DNA from: Verrucomicrobiales bacterium
Lineage (GTDB): Bacteria; Verrucomicrobiota; Verrucomicrobiia; Verrucomicrobiales; DEV007
Assembly: GCA_023253615.1 (NCBI GenBank)
Contig: JALRFZ010000075.1
Span: 1 to 13,366, forward strand
Reading direction: 5' to 3'
DNA length: 13,366 bases
Of this stretch, positions 1 to 5,916 are shown piece by piece (the first letter of the stretch is position 1; every line of letters begins with the position of its first letter). A model generated the notes under the pieces. That model was not told where the DNA came from. It searched no databases and was given only the letters and a program-made list of their open reading frames with translations. Made by a program: the position numbers and the translations under genes.

Positions 1-49
1 GCGATTTTTGGCCGTGGCCTCCGACGGAACCTGTCAGGAAAGTGTCCCG

Positions 50-324
50 GATGCCGGAGGCATCGCAGCCATTAGCCGGTGGTCGAGCGAGGCACGAGCG
101 ACACCACCGGATCGCTTGGAAAAAGAGGGCGCATCCCGGAGGGATGCCAGCCGTCGCCACATGGGGAGGACGCGCCGTGCAAACCGTGCAAACCCGTGCG
201 AGATTTCAGGGGTGGGACGATCGCATGCTGGCATCCCTGCCGGGATGCGCTCCGACTCGAAAACCGCATCCGGTGGTATCGCTGCGCTCGACCACCGGCT
301 AATGGCTGCGATGCCTCCGGCATC
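50..324. repeat. Nested long inverted repeat (REP/BIME-like element)
   Basis: The outer arms are 50-112 and 268-324. The right arm, reverse-complemented, matches the left almost base for base, starting with GATGCCGGAGGCATCG at 50-65 (complement at 309-324). The left arm is about 6 bases longer because of a small difference near 90-104. A second pair sits inside: 129-151 and 227-250, sharing GCGCATCCCG followed by GGGATGCCAGC with a one-base length difference. The centre (about 152-226) is not paired and contains short GTGCAAACC-type direct repeats near 177-197. Each arm also carries its own small palindrome, GATGCC-GGA-GGCATC and GCATCCC-GGA-GGGATGC. The structure resembles REP/BIME elements dispersed in many bacterial genomes; that the family is genome-wide here is inference. 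An open frame runs through it, but I do not regard it as coding. Confidence 0.85.
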
Positions 325-402
325 GATCCGGGGGGCGGCTTCAGTCCGTGTGAGGTGCGTCTTTGGTGCTGAGACATCGGCCTACTTTTTCCGCGAATCC
401 CC

Positions 403-431
403 TCGACGGAGTCTCCGGCGATTGATATACC
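403..431 (+). promoter_or_regulatory. Possible sigma70-like promoter of the secretin-like gene
   Basis: TCGACG (403-408; 4 of 6 bases match TTGACA) and TATACC (426-431; 4 of 6 match TATAAT) are separated by 17 bases. Transcription would then start about 7-8 bases after 431, practically at the ATG at 440, giving a leaderless or nearly leaderless mRNA. This agrees with the lack of a Shine-Dalgarno sequence before 440. It is a pattern match only. Confidence 0.3.
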
Positions 432-439
432 GACTCATC

Positions 440-1315
440 ATGAAAAGGATCCGTTTCGCCTCGGTTGCGCTCCTTCTTCTTACGGCACACGCCGAAGAGG
501 GTCTCCACGTGGAGAGTTACGTCGTGCCGGAGGAATTCTTCGAGCGGGTCAAAAATCTCGAGCCAGGGGACGCCCGGTTTCGCGCGGCCCTCGAAAAGGC
601 GGGGATCGAGTTTCCCGAGGGAGCCATGGTGCGGTTCGATCCCTTGACCAAGAGGATGGATGTCCGCGCGGCGGCGGCCCAGCAAGAGCAGATCCAGAAA
701 CTGCTCCAAGCGACGGCGGTCGCCGAACCATTCGTCACCGTGCAGTTCGAGGAAATCACCGTGAAGGCGGAGGAGGTCGGGAAGCTCAAGTTTCCCTCAT
801 GGGATCCCGCGACATTTCATGAGATCGGGCCGCCGCCGGGCGTCCATCTTTTCGCCTCCGGTTCCTCCCTCGTCGAGGCGATGCGTCGCGAGCGGGTCGT
901 GCAGGAGGAGGCCAACCCCGTTGTCGGCTCGGGGATCAACGGCGCCTTCACCGACCGGCAGTATGCGGAGGTCCGTGATCAGATTCAGACGGCCGGGTTT
1001 TCCGTGCTGACCGCGCCGCTTGCGAAGGCCAAGTCCGGACAAGCGATTCTGGTGGAAAAAGACCAGACGAGATGGGGCTCCGTGGCGGTTGCGGGAGAAG
1101 ACGGTTTCACCGTCGAACTCTCCTTGTATCTGCCGGTGCCCGGCGGGGTGCTCGATGAGGCGGTCAACGAGGCGCAGCCGAGCGCGCAAGTCAGCCTCTG
1201 GGATGGCCAGACCGTCTCATGGGCCGAGAAACGGAAGAGCGGTGATCTCCGCCTGGTCTTTGCCACGGTGCGCCTCGTCGATCGCGAGGGGAAACCGATC
1301 AACGGCAGCAATTGA
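440..1315 (+). CDS. Exported protein with degenerate secretin-like domain
   Basis: A 291-residue protein starting at ATG 440. Residues 1-18 (KRIR, then a hydrophobic run, then AHA before EE) form a Sec signal peptide, which decides this start against longer in-frame readings through the upstream palindrome. The mature part begins with a segment ending in VRFDPLTKRMDVRA and a helix rich in Q (80-91). Residues 98-113 (FVTVQFEEITVKAEEV) resemble the strand that opens the secretin fold. Residues 182-206 (FSVLTAPLAKAKSGQAILVE) and 248-285 (VSLWDGQTVSWAEK, then LVFATVRLVDREGKPIN) resemble the corresponding parts of type II/III secretion secretins. At 291 residues it is far shorter than a true secretin and has no long gate region, so it probably does not form an outer-membrane pore. 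The domain call rests on motif recall; function is unknown. It stands alone, with a palindromic repeat on either side. Confidence 0.7.
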   Translation: MKRIRFASVALLLLTAHAEEGLHVESYVVPEEFFERVKNLEPGDARFRAALEKAGIEFPEGAMVRFDPLTKRMDVRAAAAQQEQIQKLLQATAVAEPFVTVQFEEITVKAEEVGKLKFPSWDPATFHEIGPPPGVHLFASGSSLVEAMRRERVVQEEANPVVGSGINGAFTDRQYAEVRDQIQTAGFSVLTAPLAKAKSGQAILVEKDQTRWGSVAVAGEDGFTVELSLYLPVPGGVLDEAVNEAQPSAQVSLWDGQTVSWAEKRKSGDLRLVFATVRLVDREGKPINGSN

Positions 1316-1325
1316 TTCGGGCAAG

Positions 1326-1430
1326 GTAGTCCTGGGCTTCAGCCCGCGTGACGTTCGATCTTCGCGCTGAAGCGCCGGACTACGTTTAGCCCGGGCTACG
1401 TCCGACTTTCGCTCTAAAGCTCCGGACTAC
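1326..1430. repeat. Tandem palindromic repeat at the convergent gene ends
   Basis: Two related units can be read on the minus strand. The unit at 1326-1383 is an imperfect inverted repeat: GTAGTCCTGGGCTTCAGC (1326-1343) pairs with 1366-1383 at 16 of 18 positions. The unit at 1384-1430 begins, on the minus strand, with GTAGTCCGGAGCTTTAGAGC, which aligns with the first unit, and contains the perfect 12-base palindrome TAGCCCGGGCTA. The element lies between the stop of the secretin-like gene (1315) and the end of the amidase, and overlaps the amidase 3' end by 17 bases. It could act as a bidirectional transcription terminator or REP-type element. No T-run follows the stems, so an intrinsic terminator is not proven. 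Confidence 0.75.
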
Positions 1431-2991
1431 ACTCCACCCGATACCGCGTCGCCTGCTCGAAGGCGTAGGCAAATGCCAGCAGCTTCGCATCCTCGCCGGG
1501 TCGGGCGATGAGGGTGACTCCGTTGGGCGCGCCCGTTTCATCGAGTCCGAGTGGGACGGTGATGGCGGGATAACCGGCGGTGGCGTAGAGCATGGAATGC
1601 TGGTTCGCGAGGCTCACTAACAAATCCACGTCGTTCTCCGCGAAGGTCCGCGCGAGGATCGCGGCCATTCCCTCGCGCACGTGGAGGGCGGCCTCCTCGT
1701 AGAGGGCTTCCATCCCTTCATCCGTCACGCCCGTGTCCTCGCGGATCGCTCCGAGGACACGGACGGCGAGATCGACCATGTTCTGTCCGCGTGGCATGCG
1801 GCGCTCCGGATCGGCCTCGTTGTAGGCCTGGAGATCGGCGACGGTTTTCACGGGAGCTCCGGCCGCGGCGAGGTAGGGAAGGGTATCTTCGGAAAGTCCG
1901 AGGAAGATCACGGGAAGAAGGTCGGGCTTTTCCGCGAAGGTCTCGTCGAGGTCTTTGGCTTTCGCCCCGGCGCGGGCGAGCCCTTCGTCGATACGGGCGA
2001 GCCAGAAGGCGGCGTTCGTTTCCTCGTCGAGGATGGCCTTGCGGAGGACACCGACCGCGACGCCCTCGAGCACCTTCGCTTCGAGCGAGGCGGTGTAATC
2101 CGTGTCCGTCTCATCGATCGCCCCGAGGAGGATCGCCGCATCGGTGACGGAGCGGGCGATCGGTCCGGCGGAATCCTGGAAGCGAATCAACGGGACGATG
2201 CCTTCGCCACTGACGAGCTCGTGGCTGGGTTTCATCGCGACGACGCCGTTGCTCGCGCCGGGGGAAATGAGCGATCCCGACGTCTCCGTGCCGACACTGA
2301 CCATGGCAAGACACGCGCTCGTGGCAATGGACGAGCCGCTGCTCGATCCGGAGACGGGCAGGTCGGCGCGATAGGGATTCACGCCGAGTCCGCTGATCGC
2401 GTTGTAGCCCGGTGGATCGGTGGTGAGCGATCCGGCGAGTTCGGAAAGGCTCGCCTTGCCGAGGATCACGGCACCGGCCTCGCGGAGGTGTCGCACGACC
2501 TTCGCATCGGCCGGGGCGATATGATCGAGGAGGATCTCGGCTCCGGCGGTGGTGTGCATGGGCGCGGCGGTGGCGAGGTTGTCCTTGATGCTGATGGGTA
2601 TGCCGTGGAGCGGGCCTTTTATTTCGCCCGCGGCGCGGAGCCGGTCGGCCTCGCGGGCTTCGTCGAGGGCGTGGGGATTGAGCTCGAGATAGCTGCGGAG
2701 GGTCTCGTCGTGACGGCGGATGCGGTCGAGGAAGCAGAGCGTGAGTTCCTCGGAGGTGAGAGCGCCCTTCGCCAAGGCCTCCTGCATTGCGGGAATGGTC
2801 GATGCGGCGACAAGCCGATCGATTTTTGCGAGACGGCGCGAGCCGATGCCGTCGAGCGATTCGGCAAAGGGCGAGAAATCGAGCTCACGGAGCCGTGGGA
2901 GATTCGGCGGACCTGCGACCGGCACTGGCTCGGAGCGTTCGCAACCGGCGAGGAGGCAGGCGAGGAGGAGGAACAGCAAGGTCGGCCGCAT
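1414..2991 (-). CDS. Amidase-signature family lipoprotein
   Basis: A 525-residue amidase-signature enzyme (GatA/fatty-acid amide hydrolase superfamily), which hydrolyses carboxylic amides through a Ser-cisSer-Lys triad. The likely triad is K136 in PISIKDNL, S216 in SGSSSGSS and S240 in GTETSGSLISP; the Lys-Ser and Ser-Ser spacing (80 and 24 residues) agrees with the family. I chose ATG 2991 because it gives a compact lipoprotein signal, MRPTLLFLLLACLLAGC, with the lipobox cysteine at residue 17. An in-frame GTG at 3006 would add five residues. The protein is therefore probably exported and lipid-anchored, so a role as the Glu-tRNA(Gln) amidotransferase subunit is unlikely. The glycines usual in GGSSGG and in the nucleophile loop are partly replaced by serine. 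The substrate is unknown. Its last four codons and stop come from the palindromic repeat at 1326-1430. It is transcribed divergently from the serine acetyltransferase gene. Confidence 0.9.
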   Translation of the reverse strand: MRPTLLFLLLACLLAGCERSEPVPVAGPPNLPRLRELDFSPFAESLDGIGSRRLAKIDRLVAASTIPAMQEALAKGALTSEELTLCFLDRIRRHDETLRSYLELNPHALDEAREADRLRAAGEIKGPLHGIPISIKDNLATAAPMHTTAGAEILLDHIAPADAKVVRHLREAGAVILGKASLSELAGSLTTDPPGYNAISGLGVNPYRADLPVSGSSSGSSIATSACLAMVSVGTETSGSLISPGASNGVVAMKPSHELVSGEGIVPLIRFQDSAGPIARSVTDAAILLGAIDETDTDYTASLEAKVLEGVAVGVLRKAILDEETNAAFWLARIDEGLARAGAKAKDLDETFAEKPDLLPVIFLGLSEDTLPYLAAAGAPVKTVADLQAYNEADPERRMPRGQNMVDLAVRVLGAIREDTGVTDEGMEALYEEAALHVREGMAAILARTFAENDVDLLVSLANQHSMLYATAGYPAITVPLGLDETGAPNGVTLIARPGEDAKLLAFAYAFEQATRYRVECSPEL

Positions 2992-3090
2992 GGGGCAGTG
3001 TTTCACAGGACGGCGGGGAGTCCAGCGTTGAGAAAAGGATGCAAGCTTCCCCTTGGAAAGCGCGTCTGAGCGTATACCTTCCCGCTCTCC

Positions 3091-4032
3091 ATGGACTGTG
3101 CCCAGCGACGGATTATCGACTCACTTCTCGACTCGTATCACCGGGTCGGGGGCATCAATCGCCTCGACAGCGGCAACCTGCCGTCGAAACGTGCCATCAC
3201 GGATGTGTGTGTGAAGCTGCTGCAGGTCCTTTTCCCAGGATACCACGACGAGGAGCCGATCCCGGCGGACGAGCTGGAAATGATCACGGGAGAACGCATC
3301 GCCCATCTCGTCGACGTGCTCCGCACCGAGGTGGCGAAAACGCTGCGACTCCGCGACGACGAGACGGGCGAGCACCACAACGGCCTCGACGGGCAGGCCC
3401 GCGATCTCGTCTGCGAATTCCTCGGCAAGCTGCCGCGCCTGCGCGAGCTGCTCCAGACCGACGTCGAGGCGGCCTACGAGGGCGATCCGGCGGCGAAGAA
3501 TTTCGACGAGATCATTCTCGCCTATCCGTGCATCGAGGCCATCGCGATCCAGCGCTGCGCCCACTGCCTCTACGGGCTCGACGTACCCCTGATCCCGCGG
3601 ATCATGACGGAGTACGCCCACAACCTGACCGGCATCGACATCCATCCCGGGGCGACGATCGGATCGCATTTCTTCATCGACCACGGCACCGGCGTCGTCA
3701 TCGGCGAGACCTGCGTGATCGGAAACTACGTGAAGCTCTATCACGGAGTCACCCTCGGGGCGCGCAATTTCCCGAAGGACGAAAACGGCCGCATCGTGAA
3801 GGGCAACAAACGTCATCCGAACGTCGAGGACCACGTCGTCATTTATCCCCACGCCACCGTGCTCGGCGGCAAAACGACGATCGGGGCGCGCTCGACGATC
3901 GGCGCGAATGTCTTCCTTCGCGAGAGCGTGCCGGCGGATTCCTTCGTCACGAACGAAGGCGAAAAGCTGAACCTGATCAACAAGGTCACGGGTGAGCCGG
4001 TCGCGCCGATCGGTGAGCCGGCCGATGCCTGA
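3091..4032 (+). CDS. cysE: Serine O-acetyltransferase
   Basis: A 313-residue cytoplasmic enzyme that transfers acetyl from acetyl-CoA to L-serine, giving O-acetylserine, the precursor for cysteine synthesis. Residues 1-165 form the helical N-terminal domain that carries the hexamer interface in this family. Residues about 180-275 form the left-handed beta-helix built from hexapeptide repeats (IHPGATIGS, GVVIGETCVIG, VEDHVVIYPHATVLGG, KTTIGARSTIGANV). Catalytic residues match the family: D197-H198 in FIDHGTGVVIGE and H242 in KRHPNV. It is longer than E. coli CysE (273 residues), mainly at the N terminus, as in other deep-branching SATs. It ends in EPADA, without the C-terminal isoleucine that docks into cysteine synthase, so that complex may not form. 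The ATG at 3091 has no clear Shine-Dalgarno. The stop overlaps the next gene. Confidence 0.93.
   Translation: MDCAQRRIIDSLLDSYHRVGGINRLDSGNLPSKRAITDVCVKLLQVLFPGYHDEEPIPADELEMITGERIAHLVDVLRTEVAKTLRLRDDETGEHHNGLDGQARDLVCEFLGKLPRLRELLQTDVEAAYEGDPAAKNFDEIILAYPCIEAIAIQRCAHCLYGLDVPLIPRIMTEYAHNLTGIDIHPGATIGSHFFIDHGTGVVIGETCVIGNYVKLYHGVTLGARNFPKDENGRIVKGNKRHPNVEDHVVIYPHATVLGGKTTIGARSTIGANVFLRESVPADSFVTNEGEKLNLINKVTGEPVAPIGEPADA
4012..4017 (+). promoter_or_regulatory. Ribosome binding site of the sprT-like gene
   Basis: GGTGAG lies 7 bases before the ATG at 4025, inside the 3' end of the serine acetyltransferase gene. It supports 4025 as start, rather than the in-frame GTG at 3992 (deep in the upstream gene) or the ATG at 4037. 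Confidence 0.5.
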
Positions 4033-4615
4033 GGCCATGGCGGACTCCGAGGCAGCCGCCGGAGCCACGCCGCCCCGGCCTTGGAGCCATCCCCGTTCGG
4101 GGCGCGACGAGGCTCTCACGCTGGTCGCTGCCGGTTTCGCGAGCGACCTCGGGCTGGAGACGCTCGCGAAGGCCGTGTCGGTTTTGTGGAATCCACGGAT
4201 GCGGACCGCGGCGGGCCGGGCCTTTGCCCGCGACTGGATCATCGAGTTGAATCCACGGCTCCAGGACTTGCCTGAGGAAAGCCGCGACGCGGAGCTGCGC
4301 AACACCTTCCTCCATGAACTTGCCCACCTAGTCGCCTTCGCCCGGGTCGGGCGGAAAAGGATCGCGCCACATGGGCCGGAGTGGCGGCAGGCCTGTCACG
4401 ATCTCGGCATCCCCGGCGAGGATCGATGTCACGCCCTTGATTTCCAACCGCGGCGTCATGCGAAAAAGTTCGCCTACACCTGCCCCTCGTGCGAGGCGGT
4501 GATCCACCGGGTGCGTCGCCTGCGTCGCCGCGTCGCGTGTTATCCCTGCTGTCGGAAACACGCCGGCGGTCAATACGACGGACGTTTCCAGCTTCGCGAG
4601 ACGCGGCTGGGTTGA
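4025..4615 (+). CDS. SprT-like zinc metalloprotein
   Basis: A 196-residue protein of the SprT/Spartan-like superfamily, typically metal-dependent proteases or close relatives. The zincin motif is H97-E98-L-A-H101 (TFLHELAHLVAF), and the third ligand is probably H116 in the family-typical PHGPEW. A C-terminal zinc ribbon follows, with C153/C156 (CPSC) and C172/C175 (CYPCC), in a very basic segment (RVRRLRRRV) that could contact nucleic acid. Residues 1-30 look disordered. Human Spartan cleaves DNA-protein crosslinks; the role of bacterial SprT proteins is mostly undefined, so a DNA-repair role here is only inference. The start overlaps the acetyltransferase stop by 8 bases (ATGCCTGA), suggesting translational coupling. 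It converges on the thrH gene with 15 bases between stops. Confidence 0.85.
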   Translation: MPEAMADSEAAAGATPPRPWSHPRSGRDEALTLVAAGFASDLGLETLAKAVSVLWNPRMRTAAGRAFARDWIIELNPRLQDLPEESRDAELRNTFLHELAHLVAFARVGRKRIAPHGPEWRQACHDLGIPGEDRCHALDFQPRRHAKKFAYTCPSCEAVIHRVRRLRRRVACYPCCRKHAGGQYDGRFQLRETRLG

Positions 4616-4630
4616 GCGGTCCGGGGCACC

Positions 4631-5269
4631 TCAGCGGATCGCCTCGCGGGCCTCGATGAAGGCGGCGCGGAGCTGGTCGTAGTCCGTCGCCACGGGGAAC
4701 TGGGGAAACTCGTCGATCACATTCTGCGGCGGGCAGAAGAGGATGCCACGGTCGGCTTCGCCGAGCATGTTGGTGTCATTGTAAGAGTCGCCCGCGGCGA
4801 TGACCTTGAACTTCAGCTCGTGGAAACGCTTCACCGCCTCGCGCTTCTGGTCGGGCATGCGCAGGTGGTAGGCCTCGACACGGCCTTCGGGGGTGATGCC
4901 GAGTTTGTGGCAGAAAAGGGTCGGCCATCCGAGCTGGCGCATGAGGGGTTTCGCAAATTCGTAGAAGGTGTCCGAGAGGATCACGACCTGGAATTCCGAC
5001 TTCAGCCATTCGAGGAAATCGACCGCGCCCTCGAGCGGACCGAGACCGTCGATCACTTCCTGGATGTCGCCGATCTTCAGCCCGTGCTCGTCGAGGATGC
5101 GGAGACGCTGCGTCATCAGCACGTCGTAATCGGGAATGTCGCGGGTCGTCGCGAGCAGCGCGTCGATCCCCGTTTTGTGGGCGACATTGATCCAAATTTC
5201 AGGGACGAGGACTCCCTCGAGGTCCAGGCAGGCGATTTCCACGGGTTTGGCGGGTTGGTTGAGGGGCAT
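4631..5269 (-). CDS. thrH: ThrH: phosphoserine phosphatase / homoserine phosphotransferase
   Basis: A 212-residue HAD-family enzyme that closely follows the Pseudomonas ThrH pattern: EIACLDLEGVLVPEIW at the start, TTRDIPDYDVLM, RLRILDEHGLKIGDIQEVI, VVILSDTFYEF, MRQLG-PTL-CHKL and VIAAGDSYNDTNML. HAD motif I is D16-L-E18 (nucleophile D16), motif II is S99, and motif IV is G160-DSYND. Pseudomonas ThrH dephosphorylates phosphoserine and can pass the phosphate to homoserine, linking serine and threonine synthesis; the same activity here is inferred from similarity. ATG 5269 is preferred over the in-frame TTG at 5296 because it has a good Shine-Dalgarno and gives close to the family length (about 205), with an eight-residue N-terminal extension. 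It is divergent from ruvC across 107 bases. Confidence 0.92.
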   Translation of the reverse strand: MPLNQPAKPVEIACLDLEGVLVPEIWINVAHKTGIDALLATTRDIPDYDVLMTQRLRILDEHGLKIGDIQEVIDGLGPLEGAVDFLEWLKSEFQVVILSDTFYEFAKPLMRQLGWPTLFCHKLGITPEGRVEAYHLRMPDQKREAVKRFHELKFKVIAAGDSYNDTNMLGEADRGILFCPPQNVIDEFPQFPVATDYDQLRAAFIEAREAIR

Positions 5270-5276
5270 GATTCGG

Positions 5277-5282
5277 CCCTTT
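5277..5282 (-). promoter_or_regulatory. Ribosome binding site of thrH
   Basis: On the minus strand, AAAGGG lies 7 bases before the ATG at 5269. This is one of the few clear Shine-Dalgarno sequences in the window and settles the start of thrH. Confidence 0.55.
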
Positions 5283-5376
5283 CCGGCGGAATTCAAACGC
5301 GAGTCTCGGGAAAAATGCTCCGGATCCCGCGCGAATGCCAGGATGCCGATCGGGCGAATTGGGTTAAAGTCCCCCC

Positions 5377-5901
5377 GTGCGTGTTCTAGCCATCGACCCC
5401 GCGCTGCGGAACACGGGTTTCGCGGTGATTGAAGAAAGCTCCCTTGCTGCCGGCCGCCGGACGCAGCGGGCGCTCACCTATGGCGTGATCCAGAACGCGA
5501 AGGGTCTCCGCCAGTCGGGCTGTCTCGTCGCGATCCGGGAAAAGCTCGTCGAGGTGATCCGCGAATTTTCCCCCGAGGTCTGCGCCGTCGAGGGCGTCAT
5601 TTTCGTGCAGAGCTACCGCACCGCCATCACCCTCGGCGCGGCGCGCGGTGCCGCCCTCCTTGCCGCCGCCGAGCATGGGCTGGAGATCTACGAATACGCC
5701 CCGAAGCGGGTGAAACAGGCCGTCGTGGGCCGCGGTTCGGCCGACAAACAGCAGGTCGCCTTCATGATGCGGGCGCTCCTCGGGCTCACCGAGACCCCGC
5801 CCTCCGACGCCGCCGACGCCCTCGCCATCGGGATGGCGCATTGCTACGCGCACGATCCGAAGCGCGCCGCCGTTCTCACCGATCCACCCGTTTCCCTCTG
5901 A
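5377..5901 (+). CDS. ruvC: Crossover junction endodeoxyribonuclease RuvC
   Basis: A 174-residue Holliday-junction resolvase that works as a dimer with RuvAB to nick symmetric strands at four-way junctions in recombinational repair. The four acidic metal ligands are visible: D7 (VLAIDPALRNTGFAVIE), E72 (CAVEGVIFVQ), and D144 and D147 (PSDAADALAIG). YRTAITLGAARGA and YAPKRVKQAVVGRGSADKQQV match the conserved helix and the DNA-contacting segment. Length equals E. coli RuvC (173). The GTG start at 5377 is chosen because the first strand (MRVLAIDP) begins exactly as in the family; no Shine-Dalgarno precedes it, only a C-run. It is the first gene of an operon with the two DUF genes downstream (15-base gap to the next). 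ruvA and ruvB are not in the window. Confidence 0.95.
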   Translation: MRVLAIDPALRNTGFAVIEESSLAAGRRTQRALTYGVIQNAKGLRQSGCLVAIREKLVEVIREFSPEVCAVEGVIFVQSYRTAITLGAARGAALLAAAEHGLEIYEYAPKRVKQAVVGRGSADKQQVAFMMRALLGLTETPPSDAADALAIGMAHCYAHDPKRAAVLTDPPVSL

Positions 5902-5916
5902 CTCCGAAGTGACCCG

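Larger units (their letters stand above)
1..439. other. Gene-free stretch upstream of the secretin-like gene
   Basis: No convincing gene is seen here. Bases 1-49 may be the edge of an upstream gene or spacer, but show no recognisable product. Bases 50-324 are the nested inverted repeat. Bases 325-439 are the probable upstream region of the gene starting at 440. Open frames exist on both strands, but they owe their length to high GC and to the palindrome, and their translations are Arg/Ser/Pro-rich with no domain. Confidence 0.6.

Noticed and set aside
50..324. CRISPR array
   Set aside because: The repeats are inverted rather than direct and regularly spaced, and no cas gene is present.
8..439. 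In-frame upstream extension of the secretin-like gene and other open frames in this stretch
   Set aside because: They read through the inverted repeat, give Arg/Ser/Pro-rich sequence without a domain, and would bury the signal peptide that starts at 440.
1681..3069. Long plus-strand open frame (462 codons) opposite the amidase
   Set aside because: It is the antisense image of a well-supported amidase; its translation is Gly/Glu/Arg-rich with no motif.
3121..4305. Minus-strand open frame (394 codons) opposite the acetyltransferase and SprT-like genes
   Set aside because: Antisense shadow of two confidently identified genes.
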